DNA of 64,000 nt from Paenibacillus sp. XY044. Lineage in GTDB: Bacteria > Bacillota > Bacilli > Paenibacillales > Paenibacillaceae. The translations under genes and the position numbers were made by a program. The notes beneath the pieces are model-generated. The model saw only the letters and a program-made list of their open reading frames with translations, made no database searches and was not told where the DNA came from. Positions 42,662 to 51,588 of this stretch are shown piece by piece. Numbering within the stretch: the first letter of the stretch is position 1; the number at the start of each line of letters is the position of its first letter. Location: NCBI RefSeq assembly GCF_002257645.1, contig NZ_NQMO01000003.1, positions 496,001 through 560,000 on the forward strand, written 5' to 3'.

Positions 42662-43561
42662 ATGGGAGCAAAAGAAGGAAGCGTGGGCCGTATGGAAAAA
42701 GCCAGAGCGTTCGTGCTAGCCAACGCCCGGCTGCTGGATCGGCGGCGTTATGAAATGCTGTTCGAATGTGGATCCGCGGATGCGGTCATTACTGCGCTTA
42801 AGGCATACCAGAACCCTGACGGCGGGTTCGGGAACGCACTGGAACCTGACATGCGCACATCCGCTAGCCAGCCTGTGGCGGTGGAGCAGGCACTCTGGAT
42901 CATGGAAGAGGCGAACCGGTTTGATGCGGATATCATTGCGGGAATCGCGTCATACCTTAAGTCGGTCACCATTCCGGTCACGGGCGGTTTCCCGCGGGCG
43001 CATCTGTCCGTCAATGAAGCACCGCATGCCCCTTGGTGGACAACGGCGGACGACCTGCAGGCGTCGCTGAATCCAACCGGAAATGTTCTTGGCCTGCTGT
43101 ACAAGCAGACGGCAGTGAACGATTTCAAGGAAGAAGAGTGGTTCACGCGAAGCGTAGAATTCGTCTGGAACCGGATTCCCCAGGCCGATCAAAGAGATTA
43201 TCATGACCTGCACCAATGTATCACTTTTTTACAGCACGCTCCGGATCGGGTAAGGGCGGCAGCGATGCAGGAGGAGCTGAACGACTGGCTCCGGCAGCCG
43301 GGCGTCATCGAGCTTGACCCCCGCGCTGAAGGCTATGTCCACAAAGTGCTGGACTGGGTGCCTGCGCCGGCCAGCTACGCCGCAAAGCTGATCTCTCCGG
43401 CGGATATCGAGCGCCATCTGGACGATTTGGAAACACAGCAGGAGGAAGATGGCGGATGGAAAGTATCCTTCCCGTCCATCAGTGCGGGCAATGAAGCCGA
43501 GTGGCGGGGGCTGATCACGGTAAACCGGCTGTTCACCCTGCGGGCATATGGAAGGCTGTAG
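42662..43561 (+). CDS. Alpha/alpha-toroid protein (prenyltransferase/squalene-cyclase-like repeats)
   Basis: 299 residues. Two stretches have the motif of terpene-cyclase/prenyltransferase alpha-toroids: ALKAYQNPDGGFGNALEPD near residue 45 and HLDDLETQQEEDGGWKVSF near residue 255. The rest is helical. There is no DxDD or DDxD motif, so cyclase activity is not indicated; in Firmicutes such proteins are unassigned. The ATG at 42662 is chosen as AAGGAGG lies 8 nt before it; codons at 42644 and 42656 overlap or touch that site. Third gene in the WYL group, ended by a terminator. Confidence 0.75.
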   Translation: MGAKEGSVGRMEKARAFVLANARLLDRRRYEMLFECGSADAVITALKAYQNPDGGFGNALEPDMRTSASQPVAVEQALWIMEEANRFDADIIAGIASYLKSVTIPVTGGFPRAHLSVNEAPHAPWWTTADDLQASLNPTGNVLGLLYKQTAVNDFKEEEWFTRSVEFVWNRIPQADQRDYHDLHQCITFLQHAPDRVRAAAMQEELNDWLRQPGVIELDPRAEGYVHKVLDWVPAPASYAAKLISPADIERHLDDLETQQEEDGGWKVSFPSISAGNEAEWRGLITVNRLFTLRAYGRL

Positions 43562-43613
43562 TAAGGTCATAGAGTATTGTAAGTACACCAAGTGAACTTG
43601 CTAAATGTTCGCC

Positions 43614-43640
43614 AAAAAAGGACAGCTTTCCCTGTCCTTT
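43614..43640 (+). terminator. Intrinsic terminator after the toroid gene
   Basis: AAAGGACAG and CTGTCCTTT stem around CTTTCC, preceded by an A-run and followed by weak T; also usable from the minus side. Confidence 0.75.
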
Positions 43641-43710
43641 GATTATTGTTACACCATGACTCTGCTCCCCGAGGGCTGTATCGACTCAGATGCACTTTCA
43701 GTATGTAGGA

Positions 43711-44475
43711 CTAGATGGCCGGCATGACGTTGCCGCCGTTCACCGGAATGTAGGCACCGGTGATAAAGCTCGACAAGTCGGAAGCCAGAAACAATACGGC
43801 ATTGGCAATTTCCTGGTCGGTGCCCCGGCGCTTGAGGGGAACGCTGCTCTCATACCCTTCGCTGACCTCGGTGTTGTTCTCCCTGTCGCGATCGCTGATG
43901 GTCCACCCGGGAGCGACTTGATTGACCGTGATGTTATGCTCACCGACCTCCTTCGCAAGAACGCGGTAGACGCCGTCCATGCCGCGCTTGCCGGCAACGT
44001 ATGCGGATTGTCCGGGGAAGTTCTGCATGGAGCACTCGGTGTTGATGCCGATCATCCGTCCTTGCTTGCGCTCAATCATGGCCGGGATGAAGGCTTTGGC
44101 CAAAAGGACGTTCTGCAGCACGCAGGATTCGAACTGGCTCCGGTAATCCTCGACCGGCTGGTTCAGTACGCTGGTCCATTCATATTGAATGACAGCGTTT
44201 GCGACAACGATGTCGATGGTCTGCCACTCACCCAGCAGGCGGTCTCTCATCGCTGTGACCGATGCGGCATCGGTAATGTCGGCCTGAACGGCGATGCAGC
44301 GCCGGCCCAGCGCCTCGATTTCCTGTTTCAGCTCCAGCGCTTTCTGCTCATTGCCGCGGTAATGGACGGCCACGTCGGCTCCGGCACGGGCCAGTGTACG
44401 GGCCATGACCCGTCCAAGCTGGCCGGAGGCACCGGTGACCAAGGCGGTTTTTCCCGATAGATCTATGGATATCAT
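43711..44475 (-). CDS. SDR family oxidoreductase
   Basis: 254-residue classical short-chain dehydrogenase/reductase. TGASGQLG dinucleotide loop, VHYRGNEQKA at the cofactor-selecting position (NADP likely), VVANAV in place of NNAG, YVAGK as catalytic Tyr/Lys, and ITGAYIPVNGGNVMP at the C-terminus. The start at 44475 (MISIDLSG) has GAGGAG 11 nt upstream; the frame extends to 44577 without a site. The usual NAG motif is NAV, a variation that may affect activity. Single gene; substrate unknown. Confidence 0.86.
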   Translation of the reverse strand: MISIDLSGKTALVTGASGQLGRVMARTLARAGADVAVHYRGNEQKALELKQEIEALGRRCIAVQADITDAASVTAMRDRLLGEWQTIDIVVANAVIQYEWTSVLNQPVEDYRSQFESCVLQNVLLAKAFIPAMIERKQGRMIGINTECSMQNFPGQSAYVAGKRGMDGVYRVLAKEVGEHNITVNQVAPGWTISDRDRENNTEVSEGYESSVPLKRRGTDQEIANAVLFLASDLSSFITGAYIPVNGGNVMPAI

Positions 44476-44577
44476 CGAATGAATTGCTCCTCTCTCATGG
44501 TAGGTTATTTCGTACAAATCGTACCACCGGCATCCGGGAGCGTCAAATGGATGGGTGGCGGCATGTTGTATATACAC

Positions 44578-44617
44578 AAAAAAAACACCCCGGCAGTCAT
44601 GGGACCGTCAGGGTGCT
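44578..44617 (-). terminator. Intrinsic terminator after the first M29 aminopeptidase gene
   Basis: On the minus strand AGCACCC and GGGGTGT arms with inner GACGGTCC/GGGACTGCC-like pairing, then eight T. Confidence 0.8.
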
Positions 44618-44626
44618 GTCAGAGAA

Positions 44627-45856
44627 TTAAGCCCAGTTTCCGTTTACAAATACCGGTTCTTCCTTGCCTTCGTGGGTGATTCCGTTAATGTTCATCTCGG
44701 AAGATCCCATCATGAAGTCGACATGCGTGATGCTTTGGTTCATGCCGTGAGCCTCAAGCTCATCCGGGGACATCGTCTTACCACCCTGTAAATTGAAGGC
44801 GTAAGAGCTGCCGATCGCCAGGTGGCAGGAAGCATTCTCATCAAATAATGTCGTGTAATACAGGATGTTGCTTTGCGAGATCGGAGACTGGAAAGGCACA
44901 AGGGCGACCTCGCCCAGATAATGCGAGCCTTCGTCCATTTCGATCAGGCGAGCAAGCGTATCCTGGCCTTCTTCCGCTCTATAATCCACGATGCGGCCGT
45001 TTTCGAATGTCAGTGTAAAGCGGTCGATAATGTTGCCGCCATAGCTGAGCGGTTTGGTGCTGCTGACCGTTCCGTTCACGCCGTTTTTGAGCGGGGCGGT
45101 AAAGACCTCTTCGGTCGGAATGTTGGCGACAAACGTCGTCCCCTGCTCATTGACGCTGCCTGCCTGAGCCCAAATATGACCTTCGGGAAGCTCGATGGTG
45201 AGATCTGTCCCCGGCGCCACAAAATGCAGCTTTTGATACTTCTTGGCGTTCAGCTCATCCGATTTTTTCTGCAGCGTATCGATGTGCTCCTCCCAAGCGG
45301 CGATCGGGTCTTCGCGATCCGCCCGGCATGCTTGGAAGATCGCGTCCCACAGCTTGTCGACTTGCTGATCTTTTGGCGCATCCGGGAATACCTTCGCGGC
45401 CCAATCCGGGGAAGGGAAGGCAACGCCCGTCCAGCTCATTTTATCTGCCTGCTGAAACTGGCGATATTTTGCCATCGCCTGGCCGTAGGTGCGCTGATAA
45501 TCGGAAATTCGTCCGGGCTCCACGCCTTTCAGCAGGTCGGGATTGGAGGAGAGGACGGTCAGGAAAGCGGCTCCGTTCTCAGCGAGCTCGGTCATTTCGC
45601 CCGCATACCAAGTCGGGGCTTCAAGAAAAGATTCCGCCGGTGCAAGATCGTACCGGAGCCGGGTGACCGCCTCGTCGGTATAATTGACTTTGACGAGCTT
45701 GGCGCCGATCTCGTAAGCCTTGCGGACGATCAGGCGAACGAGCGGAGCTGCATCAATCGTTGCATTTACGACCAGCGTTTGCCCGGGCTGAACGTTCGCT
45801 CCGATTTTGACGGCCAGCTCGGCATAGTTGTTTAATTTGTCTTCAAAAGAGAGCAT
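44627..45856 (-). CDS. Aminopeptidase, family M29 (AmpS/AmpT type)
   Basis: 409-residue metallo-aminopeptidase that removes N-terminal residues from peptides. Metal-binding stretches of the family are intact: IPTEEVFTAP (Glu), RLIEMDEGSHYLGEVALVP (Glu), LFDENASCHLAIGSSY (His) and HVDFMMGS (His, Asp). N-terminal KLNNYAELAVKIGANVQPGQ is typical. ATG at 45856 follows TGGAGGT; an in-frame TTG at 45883 is less likely. It is a close paralogue of the gene at 46038-47270, transcribed in the same direction with a terminator between, so each is a separate unit. Confidence 0.93.
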   Translation of the reverse strand: MLSFEDKLNNYAELAVKIGANVQPGQTLVVNATIDAAPLVRLIVRKAYEIGAKLVKVNYTDEAVTRLRYDLAPAESFLEAPTWYAGEMTELAENGAAFLTVLSSNPDLLKGVEPGRISDYQRTYGQAMAKYRQFQQADKMSWTGVAFPSPDWAAKVFPDAPKDQQVDKLWDAIFQACRADREDPIAAWEEHIDTLQKKSDELNAKKYQKLHFVAPGTDLTIELPEGHIWAQAGSVNEQGTTFVANIPTEEVFTAPLKNGVNGTVSSTKPLSYGGNIIDRFTLTFENGRIVDYRAEEGQDTLARLIEMDEGSHYLGEVALVPFQSPISQSNILYYTTLFDENASCHLAIGSSYAFNLQGGKTMSPDELEAHGMNQSITHVDFMMGSSEMNINGITHEGKEEPVFVNGNWA

Positions 45857-45931
45857 AGGCTCTACCTCCACATATGTATTCAATTCTTCCCCATTATAAA
45901 TTAACCACTGGATAAATAAAACACCCGACTA

Positions 45932-45969
45932 CAAAAGAGCCCTCCTGTAATCGTTCAGGAAGGCTCTTG
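45932..45969 (-). terminator. Intrinsic terminator after the second M29 aminopeptidase gene
   Basis: On the minus strand AAGAGCC and GGCTCTTTT arms with CCTGAAC/CAGGAGG between; T-run short. Confidence 0.7.
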
Positions 45970-46037
45970 CGGCTCCAATATTTCATCGTATGCAGAACAA
46001 GGATTCACAGCATTAATGGATCGATTGGAGTCAATCC

Positions 46038-47270
46038 TTAAAATGCCCAGTTTCCGTTTTTAAATACGGGCTCTTCCGAGCCGTCGGCGTTGACGCCGAA
46101 AATGTCCATCTCGCCCGAACCGATCATGAAGTCAACATGGGTCACGCTTGTGTTCAGGCCACGGGCAGCCAGCTGCTCCTGATTCATGTCCTTGCCGCCT
46201 TCAAGACAGAAGGCGTAAGCGCTGCCGATTGCCAAATGGTTGGAGGCGTTTTCGTCAAAAAGCGTATTGAAGTACAAAATGTTCGATTCGGAAATCGGGG
46301 ATTGATGCGGCACCAGCGCGACCTCGCCGAGGTAGTGAGCACCTTCGTCCATTTCGACCAAGTGTTCCAGCGTCTCCTGTCCTTGCTCGGCAGTGACTTT
46401 TACGACCCGTCCATTCTCAAATGTAATCGAGAAGTTGTCGATGATGTTGCCTCCATAGCTCAGAGGCTTGGTGCTGCGCACTGTGCCGTTCACACCGGTT
46501 TTCAGCGGCGCTGTGAATACTTCCTCTGTCGGCATGTTGGCGACGAAGCTGTGGCCATTCTCGTTGATGCTCTCGCCGGCTGCCCAAATATGTCCTTCCG
46601 GAAGCTCGATCGTCAGGTCGGTTCCCGGTGCGATATAGTGCAGCTTTTTATATTTTTTGGCGTTCAGGACGTTTGATTTCTCCTCTAGCGTGGCAAGATG
46701 CTGTTTCCAGGCGCCGACCGGATCCTCTTGATCGATGCGCACCGTATGGAAAATGGCCTCCCACAACTTCTGGATCCGCTCAGACTCGGGAGCTTCAGGG
46801 AATACTTTCGCAGCCCATTCCGGCGAAGGAACGGCCACGATGGACCAACTGAACTTGTCGGCCTGCTGGTAAGCGCGATAGGGAGCCATCGCCTGGCCGC
46901 GCGTTTTTTGGTACATGGCGATACGTTCCTGCTTGATTCCTTTCAGCAGATCCGGATTCTCGGCAATGACGTGCAGCACCGCAGCACCGTTCTCCACCAG
47001 CTCGATCATTTCCCCGGCAGACCATTTCGGGGGAATCGCGAAGACCTCATCGTCGGCACGTTCATACTGCAGACGGGTAACGGTTTCGTCGCTCCAAATG
47101 ACTTTGACGAGTTTGGCGCCCGCATCATACGCTTTTTCTACGATTAATCTGACAAATTCCGCCGACTGGATCGATGCGTTGACGACCAGCGTTTGGCCCT
47201 TCTGGACATTGACGCCTACACGTACGGCAAGATCGGCATATTTGTTTAATTGACTGATAAAATCGGTCAT
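46038..47270 (-). CDS. Aminopeptidase, family M29 (paralogue)
   Basis: 410-residue second M29 aminopeptidase, highly similar along its full length to the next gene downstream. The same metal-site stretches are present: MPTEEVFTAP, HLVEMDEGAHYLGEVALVP, LFDENASNHLAIGSAY and HVDFMIGS. N-terminal QLNKYADLAVRVGVNVQKGQ. Start set at 47270 because GGAGGGATGAATCC precedes it. The two genes are a tandem duplication; differences in the N-terminal third suggest the copies are not recent. Confidence 0.93.
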   Translation of the reverse strand: MTDFISQLNKYADLAVRVGVNVQKGQTLVVNASIQSAEFVRLIVEKAYDAGAKLVKVIWSDETVTRLQYERADDEVFAIPPKWSAGEMIELVENGAAVLHVIAENPDLLKGIKQERIAMYQKTRGQAMAPYRAYQQADKFSWSIVAVPSPEWAAKVFPEAPESERIQKLWEAIFHTVRIDQEDPVGAWKQHLATLEEKSNVLNAKKYKKLHYIAPGTDLTIELPEGHIWAAGESINENGHSFVANMPTEEVFTAPLKTGVNGTVRSTKPLSYGGNIIDNFSITFENGRVVKVTAEQGQETLEHLVEMDEGAHYLGEVALVPHQSPISESNILYFNTLFDENASNHLAIGSAYAFCLEGGKDMNQEQLAARGLNTSVTHVDFMIGSGEMDIFGVNADGSEEPVFKNGNWAF

Positions 47271-47428
47271 GGATTCATCCCTCCAGATACTGGTTATCAA
47301 CTGACACAAGTAGTATTGTACTAAATTGTTCCGGATAATGAAAACATAAGCTCTGCCGTTTGATGGAAACGGCCGCCTCCATGGTATACTATAGAATCAA
47401 ATACACCACATGAAGGAGCAATGGATTC

Positions 47429-47701
47429 ATGGACTTTACAATTATCGCAGCCGAGATGAAGCTGGATGAGGAACAGCATTACGTAGGGCATACCATATTT
47501 ACTTTGGAAGGGCAAAAGTCCAAGTATGAAGTTACCTTCTTCAGCAAGAGGGGCAACGATTGGGATTACAGCCTGAATTATGCGGACGAATCGGGCGTTG
47601 AAGAGGAGATGCTTCAGGCCGATGCGCGGCTCGATCAGGACGACGATCTGTTTGACGCGCTGCTCGATGCGGCGCTGGATACGATGAAAGATTCCGAATA
47701 A
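47429..47701 (+). CDS. Small conserved protein of unknown function
   Basis: 90 residues, strongly acidic C-terminal half (ADARLDQDDDLFDALLDAAL). N-terminal FTIIAAEMKLDEEQHYVGHT and KYEVTFFSKRGNDWDYSLNY look like a small beta-rich domain. No family recognised. AAGGAG precedes the ATG, and TGGTATACT upstream looks like an extended -10. Followed after 56 nt by the diadenylate cyclase gene, so the two may share a transcript. Confidence 0.75.
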   Translation: MDFTIIAAEMKLDEEQHYVGHTIFTLEGQKSKYEVTFFSKRGNDWDYSLNYADESGVEEEMLQADARLDQDDDLFDALLDAALDTMKDSE

Positions 47702-47757
47702 GCAGAAGGCTGGACGGAGCAGTCTATATTTTAAGCCATAAGGAAAGGTGAGCCGAC

Positions 47758-48426
47758 GTGAATAATGCCGATGAACTGGGTTTATCTGAAAAGATGCAGG
47801 TCCATCTGAAAAAGAGCCTGTCCACCATCAAGGCGGATATCGAGCAAATGCTGGCGACGATCGACCAGAAGGAATGCTGCATTCTGAATGAATTTGAGCA
47901 GATACACAGCGTCTTTACCGACATGCAGATGACGGCCGCATCCTATTATTTGAATGCGTATTTGTCGCCTTATACAGATCGCTACATGGCATTGTCCACG
48001 GCCCTGCAGCATCTGTCGGAACGGAATCACGGGGCGCTTATCGTCGTCAAAAGAAACGATGCGTTCCCGACTCTGGTGCACTCCGGCATACCGGTCGGCG
48101 CGGACGTGTCGTATACCCTGCTGGAATCGATTTTTTATCCCGGGGGACCCCTGCATGACGGTGCGGTGCTGGTTGATAAGAACCAAATTGTCTCCGCCGG
48201 CAATGTGCTGCCGGTATCCAAAGCGCTGCGTGAAGGGAAACTCGGAACCCGCCACCGCGCCGCGCTTGGGCTGTCAGAAATAAGCGATGCGCTGATCCTA
48301 GTCGTTTCGGAGGAGACGGGCAGGGTTTCCTTTGCCCTGAACGGAACGCTGTATCCGGTACGCCCGGGGGAAATGGATTCGCGGCCGGTGTTCAGCCCGG
48401 ATGTAGCAGTCCCCGGAGGGGATTGA
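47758..48426 (+). CDS. cdaS: Sporulation-specific-type diadenylate cyclase CdaS
   Basis: 222 residues: an N-terminal helical regulatory part (~1-75, HLKKSLSTIKADIEQMLATI) and a DisA_N/DAC domain that makes c-di-AMP from two ATP. The catalytic motifs are intact: DGA (134-136) in PLHDGAVLVD and RHR (165-167) in GTRHRAALG. There are no membrane helices, unlike CdaA, and no HhH domain, unlike DisA. The two-helix N-terminus is the mark of CdaS, which in B. subtilis acts in the spore. GTG start after AAAGGTG. Its second-messenger product could matter for potassium-related proteins, including the KdpD-like gene in this window (inference only). Confidence 0.9.
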   Translation: MNNADELGLSEKMQVHLKKSLSTIKADIEQMLATIDQKECCILNEFEQIHSVFTDMQMTAASYYLNAYLSPYTDRYMALSTALQHLSERNHGALIVVKRNDAFPTLVHSGIPVGADVSYTLLESIFYPGGPLHDGAVLVDKNQIVSAGNVLPVSKALREGKLGTRHRAALGLSEISDALILVVSEETGRVSFALNGTLYPVRPGEMDSRPVFSPDVAVPGGD

Positions 48427-48633
48427 AACAAGGTGCGAGGCAGCCTGCAGCTGCACTGCAGGATGAGGGGAAACTTGTGCATGTGGAGTGATCTAACGCA
48501 TAATGGACATACATACATATTGCGTGTCCGTATGTGAGAGGATCGGCATCGGTGTCTTTGCACGTTTTTGTTCATATCGAGGAATGGATGGAACGAGGCA
48601 ACGAATGCGGAGGGAAAGAGGTGCATCATTATT

Positions 48634-49086
48634 TTGTTTTACATCATATCGCTGATCGTTATTGCGATCGACCAACTGAGCAAGCTCTGGGTCCGCTCAT
48701 CCATGGTTGTAGGGGGATCGAGATCCTTTCTTGACCCGTACATTCATTTTGAGTACTACCAAAATACCGGCGCCGCGTTCAGCTCGTTCCAAGGCTACGG
48801 CAAATTATTTGTGGTGTTCGCGGTGTTTGTTACGGCCGTCATTATCTATTATCGGACCAAGGGCGTGCTTAAAGGGACCTGGATGGAACTGGCCACGGGC
48901 TTTCTCGTCGGCGGGGCGATCGGCAATGCGATCGACCGGGTGCTGTTCGGCAAGGTCACCGATTTTATCGTTCTAGGTCGCATGACAGGTATCATGAATA
49001 TCGCGGACATCGCGATCAATATCGGCATCGTGGCTATCATTCTGTCGGTGATTTTCCGCCGCGAGCCCAAACGGTCTTATTCCTAA
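48634..49086 (+). CDS. lspA: Lipoprotein signal peptidase LspA
   Basis: 150-residue membrane protein with four helices that cleaves lipoprotein signal peptides. The two catalytic Asp are in GNAIDRVLFGKVTDFI and MNIADIAINIG, with EYYQNTGAAFS as the third conserved block. Start set to TTG at 48634, 10 nt after AAAGAGGTG, giving the family length and the usual IISLIVIAIDQLSKLWV first helix; an upstream extension to 48568 has no site. Many Paenibacillus carry more than one lspA, so this may be a second copy. Confidence 0.9.
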   Translation: MFYIISLIVIAIDQLSKLWVRSSMVVGGSRSFLDPYIHFEYYQNTGAAFSSFQGYGKLFVVFAVFVTAVIIYYRTKGVLKGTWMELATGFLVGGAIGNAIDRVLFGKVTDFIVLGRMTGIMNIADIAINIGIVAIILSVIFRREPKRSYS

Positions 49087-49130
49087 TACCGGATAGGCGG
49101 GAAATCAGAAACAATCATCGGCAAACAGCA

Positions 49131-49156
49131 GACTCCCGGGAAGCCGGGAGTTTTTC
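49131..49156 (+). terminator. Intrinsic terminator after lspA
   Basis: GACTCCCGG and CCGGGAGTT around GAAG, then T-run. Confidence 0.85.
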
Positions 49157-49289
49157 GCGAGCCCGGGTTTTTCGGCTGTAAAAGAAACAATTTGGCTACA
49201 ATATGGTTAATAGTTTGGTAGCGTGATTGGTCATTCAAACAAGTCGAAGTGACGCCATCATGATATACGTACATATGGAGGTATGCAGA

Positions 49290-50543
49290 TTGAAATCCAG
49301 ATATTTGGCCGGGTATTCCCTGGCCGTGATGGGCGCAGGTTTCCTCGTTATGCTTTTCCTGCCGCAAAATTCGTGGGTTAAGCTGCTGCTCGGGGGCTTT
49401 GAAGCCGGACTCGTCGGCGGATTTGCCGACTGGTTTGCGGTTACCGCCTTGTTCCGCCATCCGATGGGGATTCCGATCCCACATACGTCGTTGCTGCTCA
49501 AAAACCGCAACAAAATCGTCAATTCGCTCATTTCCGCATTGGAAACCGAGCTTCTGAACAAAGAGAGCATTTCGTCCAGGCTCCGGCAGATGAAGCTGTT
49601 CCAGTCCGTCTCGACCGGGCTGTTCAAGCTGATCCGACGGAAAGAGGTACGCGTGAAGCTGCTGTCTTCACTGGAGGAGTCTATTCGTGAACTGCCTCTG
49701 GAGAAGGCGGCCCCGCACATTCGGGACATGGTTCTTCGGTACGTTCAGAGCCGGAATATTTCTGAATTGTTGAACCGCGCGGTCAAAGAGACCGAGGCGC
49801 ATCAATTGGACGAAAAAGTGCTGGACTACGGGCTGTTGTATGCCGCGGAATGGGTCAACAATCCGGATCATGAAATGATGCTCGGCAAGCTCGCACATGC
49901 CAAACTGGATGAGCTTCAGCTTGGAGGCATGAAGGGCTTTGCCGTGCAGGCCATGCTGGGCTTTATGAACGAGGACAAAATGGGAGCGATCCTGAAGAAG
50001 CTGATTTTATCGGCATTGCTCGAAGTGGCGAATCCGGAAAGTCCATCCCGGGAACGGATTGTCCAGGGCATCCGGGAGCGCTTGGCGCAGGTGGCGGACA
50101 GTCCGGAAACGGAAAGCCGCGTAAAGAGCTGGCTGGATGGCAAGCTGAGCACTGATGCTGCGGAAGCATGGATCGCCGGCCAGTTGAATCAACTGCGGGA
50201 ACGTACGCTGCAGTGGCTGGAAGCTGAACGGCAGCATGGCGGCCGCATATGGATCCGTCTGTTCCGCTGGTGCCATGACTTACTGAATTCGAAGGAAGAG
50301 TTGACCCATCGATGGGAACAAGGGGTTCTGGCGATGATCGTTCAGCTGGTGGAATCGAATTATTATCGGATCGGCGTTCTGGTGCGGGAAAATCTGGACA
50401 AGCTGGACGATCAGACGCTCGTCAACATGCTGGAGGAGAAGATCGGCAGCGACCTGCAGTGGATCCGGGTAAACGGCGCGATTTGCGGTTTCGTGATCGG
50501 CATCGTGCTGAGTGCCATTCATTTGTTGATTTTAAACGGGTAA
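49290..50543 (+). CDS. DUF445 family membrane protein
   Basis: 417 residues: an N-terminal double membrane segment (GYSLAVMGAGFLVMLFLPQN, and AGLVGGFADWFAVTALFRHP, a strong DUF445 mark), a long helical body, and one C-terminal hydrophobic segment (GFVIGIVLSAIHLLIL). Function in bacteria is not established. The TTG at 49290 is chosen since GGAGGT lies 7 nt before it; longer frames to 49227 lack a site. Followed after 26 nt by the aldo/keto reductase gene. Confidence 0.88.
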   Translation: MKSRYLAGYSLAVMGAGFLVMLFLPQNSWVKLLLGGFEAGLVGGFADWFAVTALFRHPMGIPIPHTSLLLKNRNKIVNSLISALETELLNKESISSRLRQMKLFQSVSTGLFKLIRRKEVRVKLLSSLEESIRELPLEKAAPHIRDMVLRYVQSRNISELLNRAVKETEAHQLDEKVLDYGLLYAAEWVNNPDHEMMLGKLAHAKLDELQLGGMKGFAVQAMLGFMNEDKMGAILKKLILSALLEVANPESPSRERIVQGIRERLAQVADSPETESRVKSWLDGKLSTDAAEAWIAGQLNQLRERTLQWLEAERQHGGRIWIRLFRWCHDLLNSKEELTHRWEQGVLAMIVQLVESNYYRIGVLVRENLDKLDDQTLVNMLEEKIGSDLQWIRVNGAICGFVIGIVLSAIHLLILNG

Positions 50544-50569
50544 TTAAGGGGAAGGGACAGGTGAACAAA

Positions 50570-51478
50570 ATGAATAAGAACCAACTGGGAGCATCGGAGC
50601 TGAACATCAGCGAGATCGGGCTGGGCTGTATGTCCTTGGGAACCGAAGTGGCACATGCCGAGCGAATCGTTCATGCGGCGCTGGAGCGAGGCGTGAATTT
50701 TCTGGATACCGCAGACCTCTATGACAGCGGCCGAAATGAAGAAATTGTCGGCAAGGCGATCCGCGGACGCCGACAGGACATCGTTCTCGCGACGAAGGTA
50801 GGAAACCGGAGAGTTCCTGGAAAAGAAGGCTGGGTGTGGGATCCGTCCAAAGCGTATATCCGCTCTGCGGTAAAAGAGAGCCTTCGCCGCCTTCAAACGG
50901 ACTATATCGATCTGTACCAGCTCCATGGCGGAACCCTGGACGATCCGATGGATGAGACGATCGAAGCGTTTGAGGAACTGAAGCAGGAAGGCGTGATTCG
51001 CTATTACGGCATTTCATCGATCCGTCCGAACGTGATCCGTGAATACGTAAAGCGCTCGGGAATCGTCAGCGTCATGAGCCAGTACAGCATCCTGGACCGC
51101 CGTCCGGAGGAAGAGGTGCTGCCTTTACTTGCCGAGCACAACATCAGTGTCATCGCCCGCGGTCCGGTGGCTTCAGGCGTTCTGACCGGGCAGGGAGGAG
51201 CGAAGGTGGAGAAGGGGTATCTGGATTACAGTCCGGACGAGCTGATTCAGATTCGGGAACAGTTGCAGCACCTGGTTAAAAATGACCGGAGTATGGGGCA
51301 AACCGCGATCCGGTACGCCCTGGCGAATCCGGTGGTGGCGACGGCCATCGCGGGGGCAAGCTCGCTGGAGCAGTTGATCCACAATACCGCGGCTGGAGAC
51401 GTTCCGGTGCTGTCTGACGAGGAGATCGAACGAATCCGCAGCTTCAGCAAGGCCAATCAATATACGGCGCACCGGTAA
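50570..51478 (+). CDS. Aldo/keto reductase
   Basis: 302-residue TIM-barrel oxidoreductase using NADPH. Cofactor and active-site marks: GLGCMSLG, FLDTADLYDSGRNEEIVGKA with Asp and Tyr of the tetrad, VLATKVGN with Lys, YQLHGG with His. Closest in style to the YccK/IolS group of Bacillus. ATG at 50570 is used; a GTG three codons upstream (50561) with AAGGGGAAGGG is an alternative. Probably co-transcribed with the DUF445 gene. Substrate unknown. Confidence 0.9.
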   Translation: MNKNQLGASELNISEIGLGCMSLGTEVAHAERIVHAALERGVNFLDTADLYDSGRNEEIVGKAIRGRRQDIVLATKVGNRRVPGKEGWVWDPSKAYIRSAVKESLRRLQTDYIDLYQLHGGTLDDPMDETIEAFEELKQEGVIRYYGISSIRPNVIREYVKRSGIVSVMSQYSILDRRPEEEVLPLLAEHNISVIARGPVASGVLTGQGGAKVEKGYLDYSPDELIQIREQLQHLVKNDRSMGQTAIRYALANPVVATAIAGASSLEQLIHNTAAGDVPVLSDEEIERIRSFSKANQYTAHR

Positions 51479-51509
51479 CCATAACTTTCACATCGCTCGG
51501 ATTCATAAG

Positions 51510-51557
51510 AAAGGAGCCGTACCCTGGTCACGAACGACCTTGGACAGCTCCTTTTTC
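51510..51557 (+). terminator. Intrinsic terminator between convergent genes
   Basis: AAAGGAGC and GCTCCTTT arms with inner pairing, then T-run; lies between the aldo/keto reductase and deformylase genes. Confidence 0.75.
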
Positions 51558-51588
51558 GTATAAAACAGTTTTGGAGAACCATACCCGA

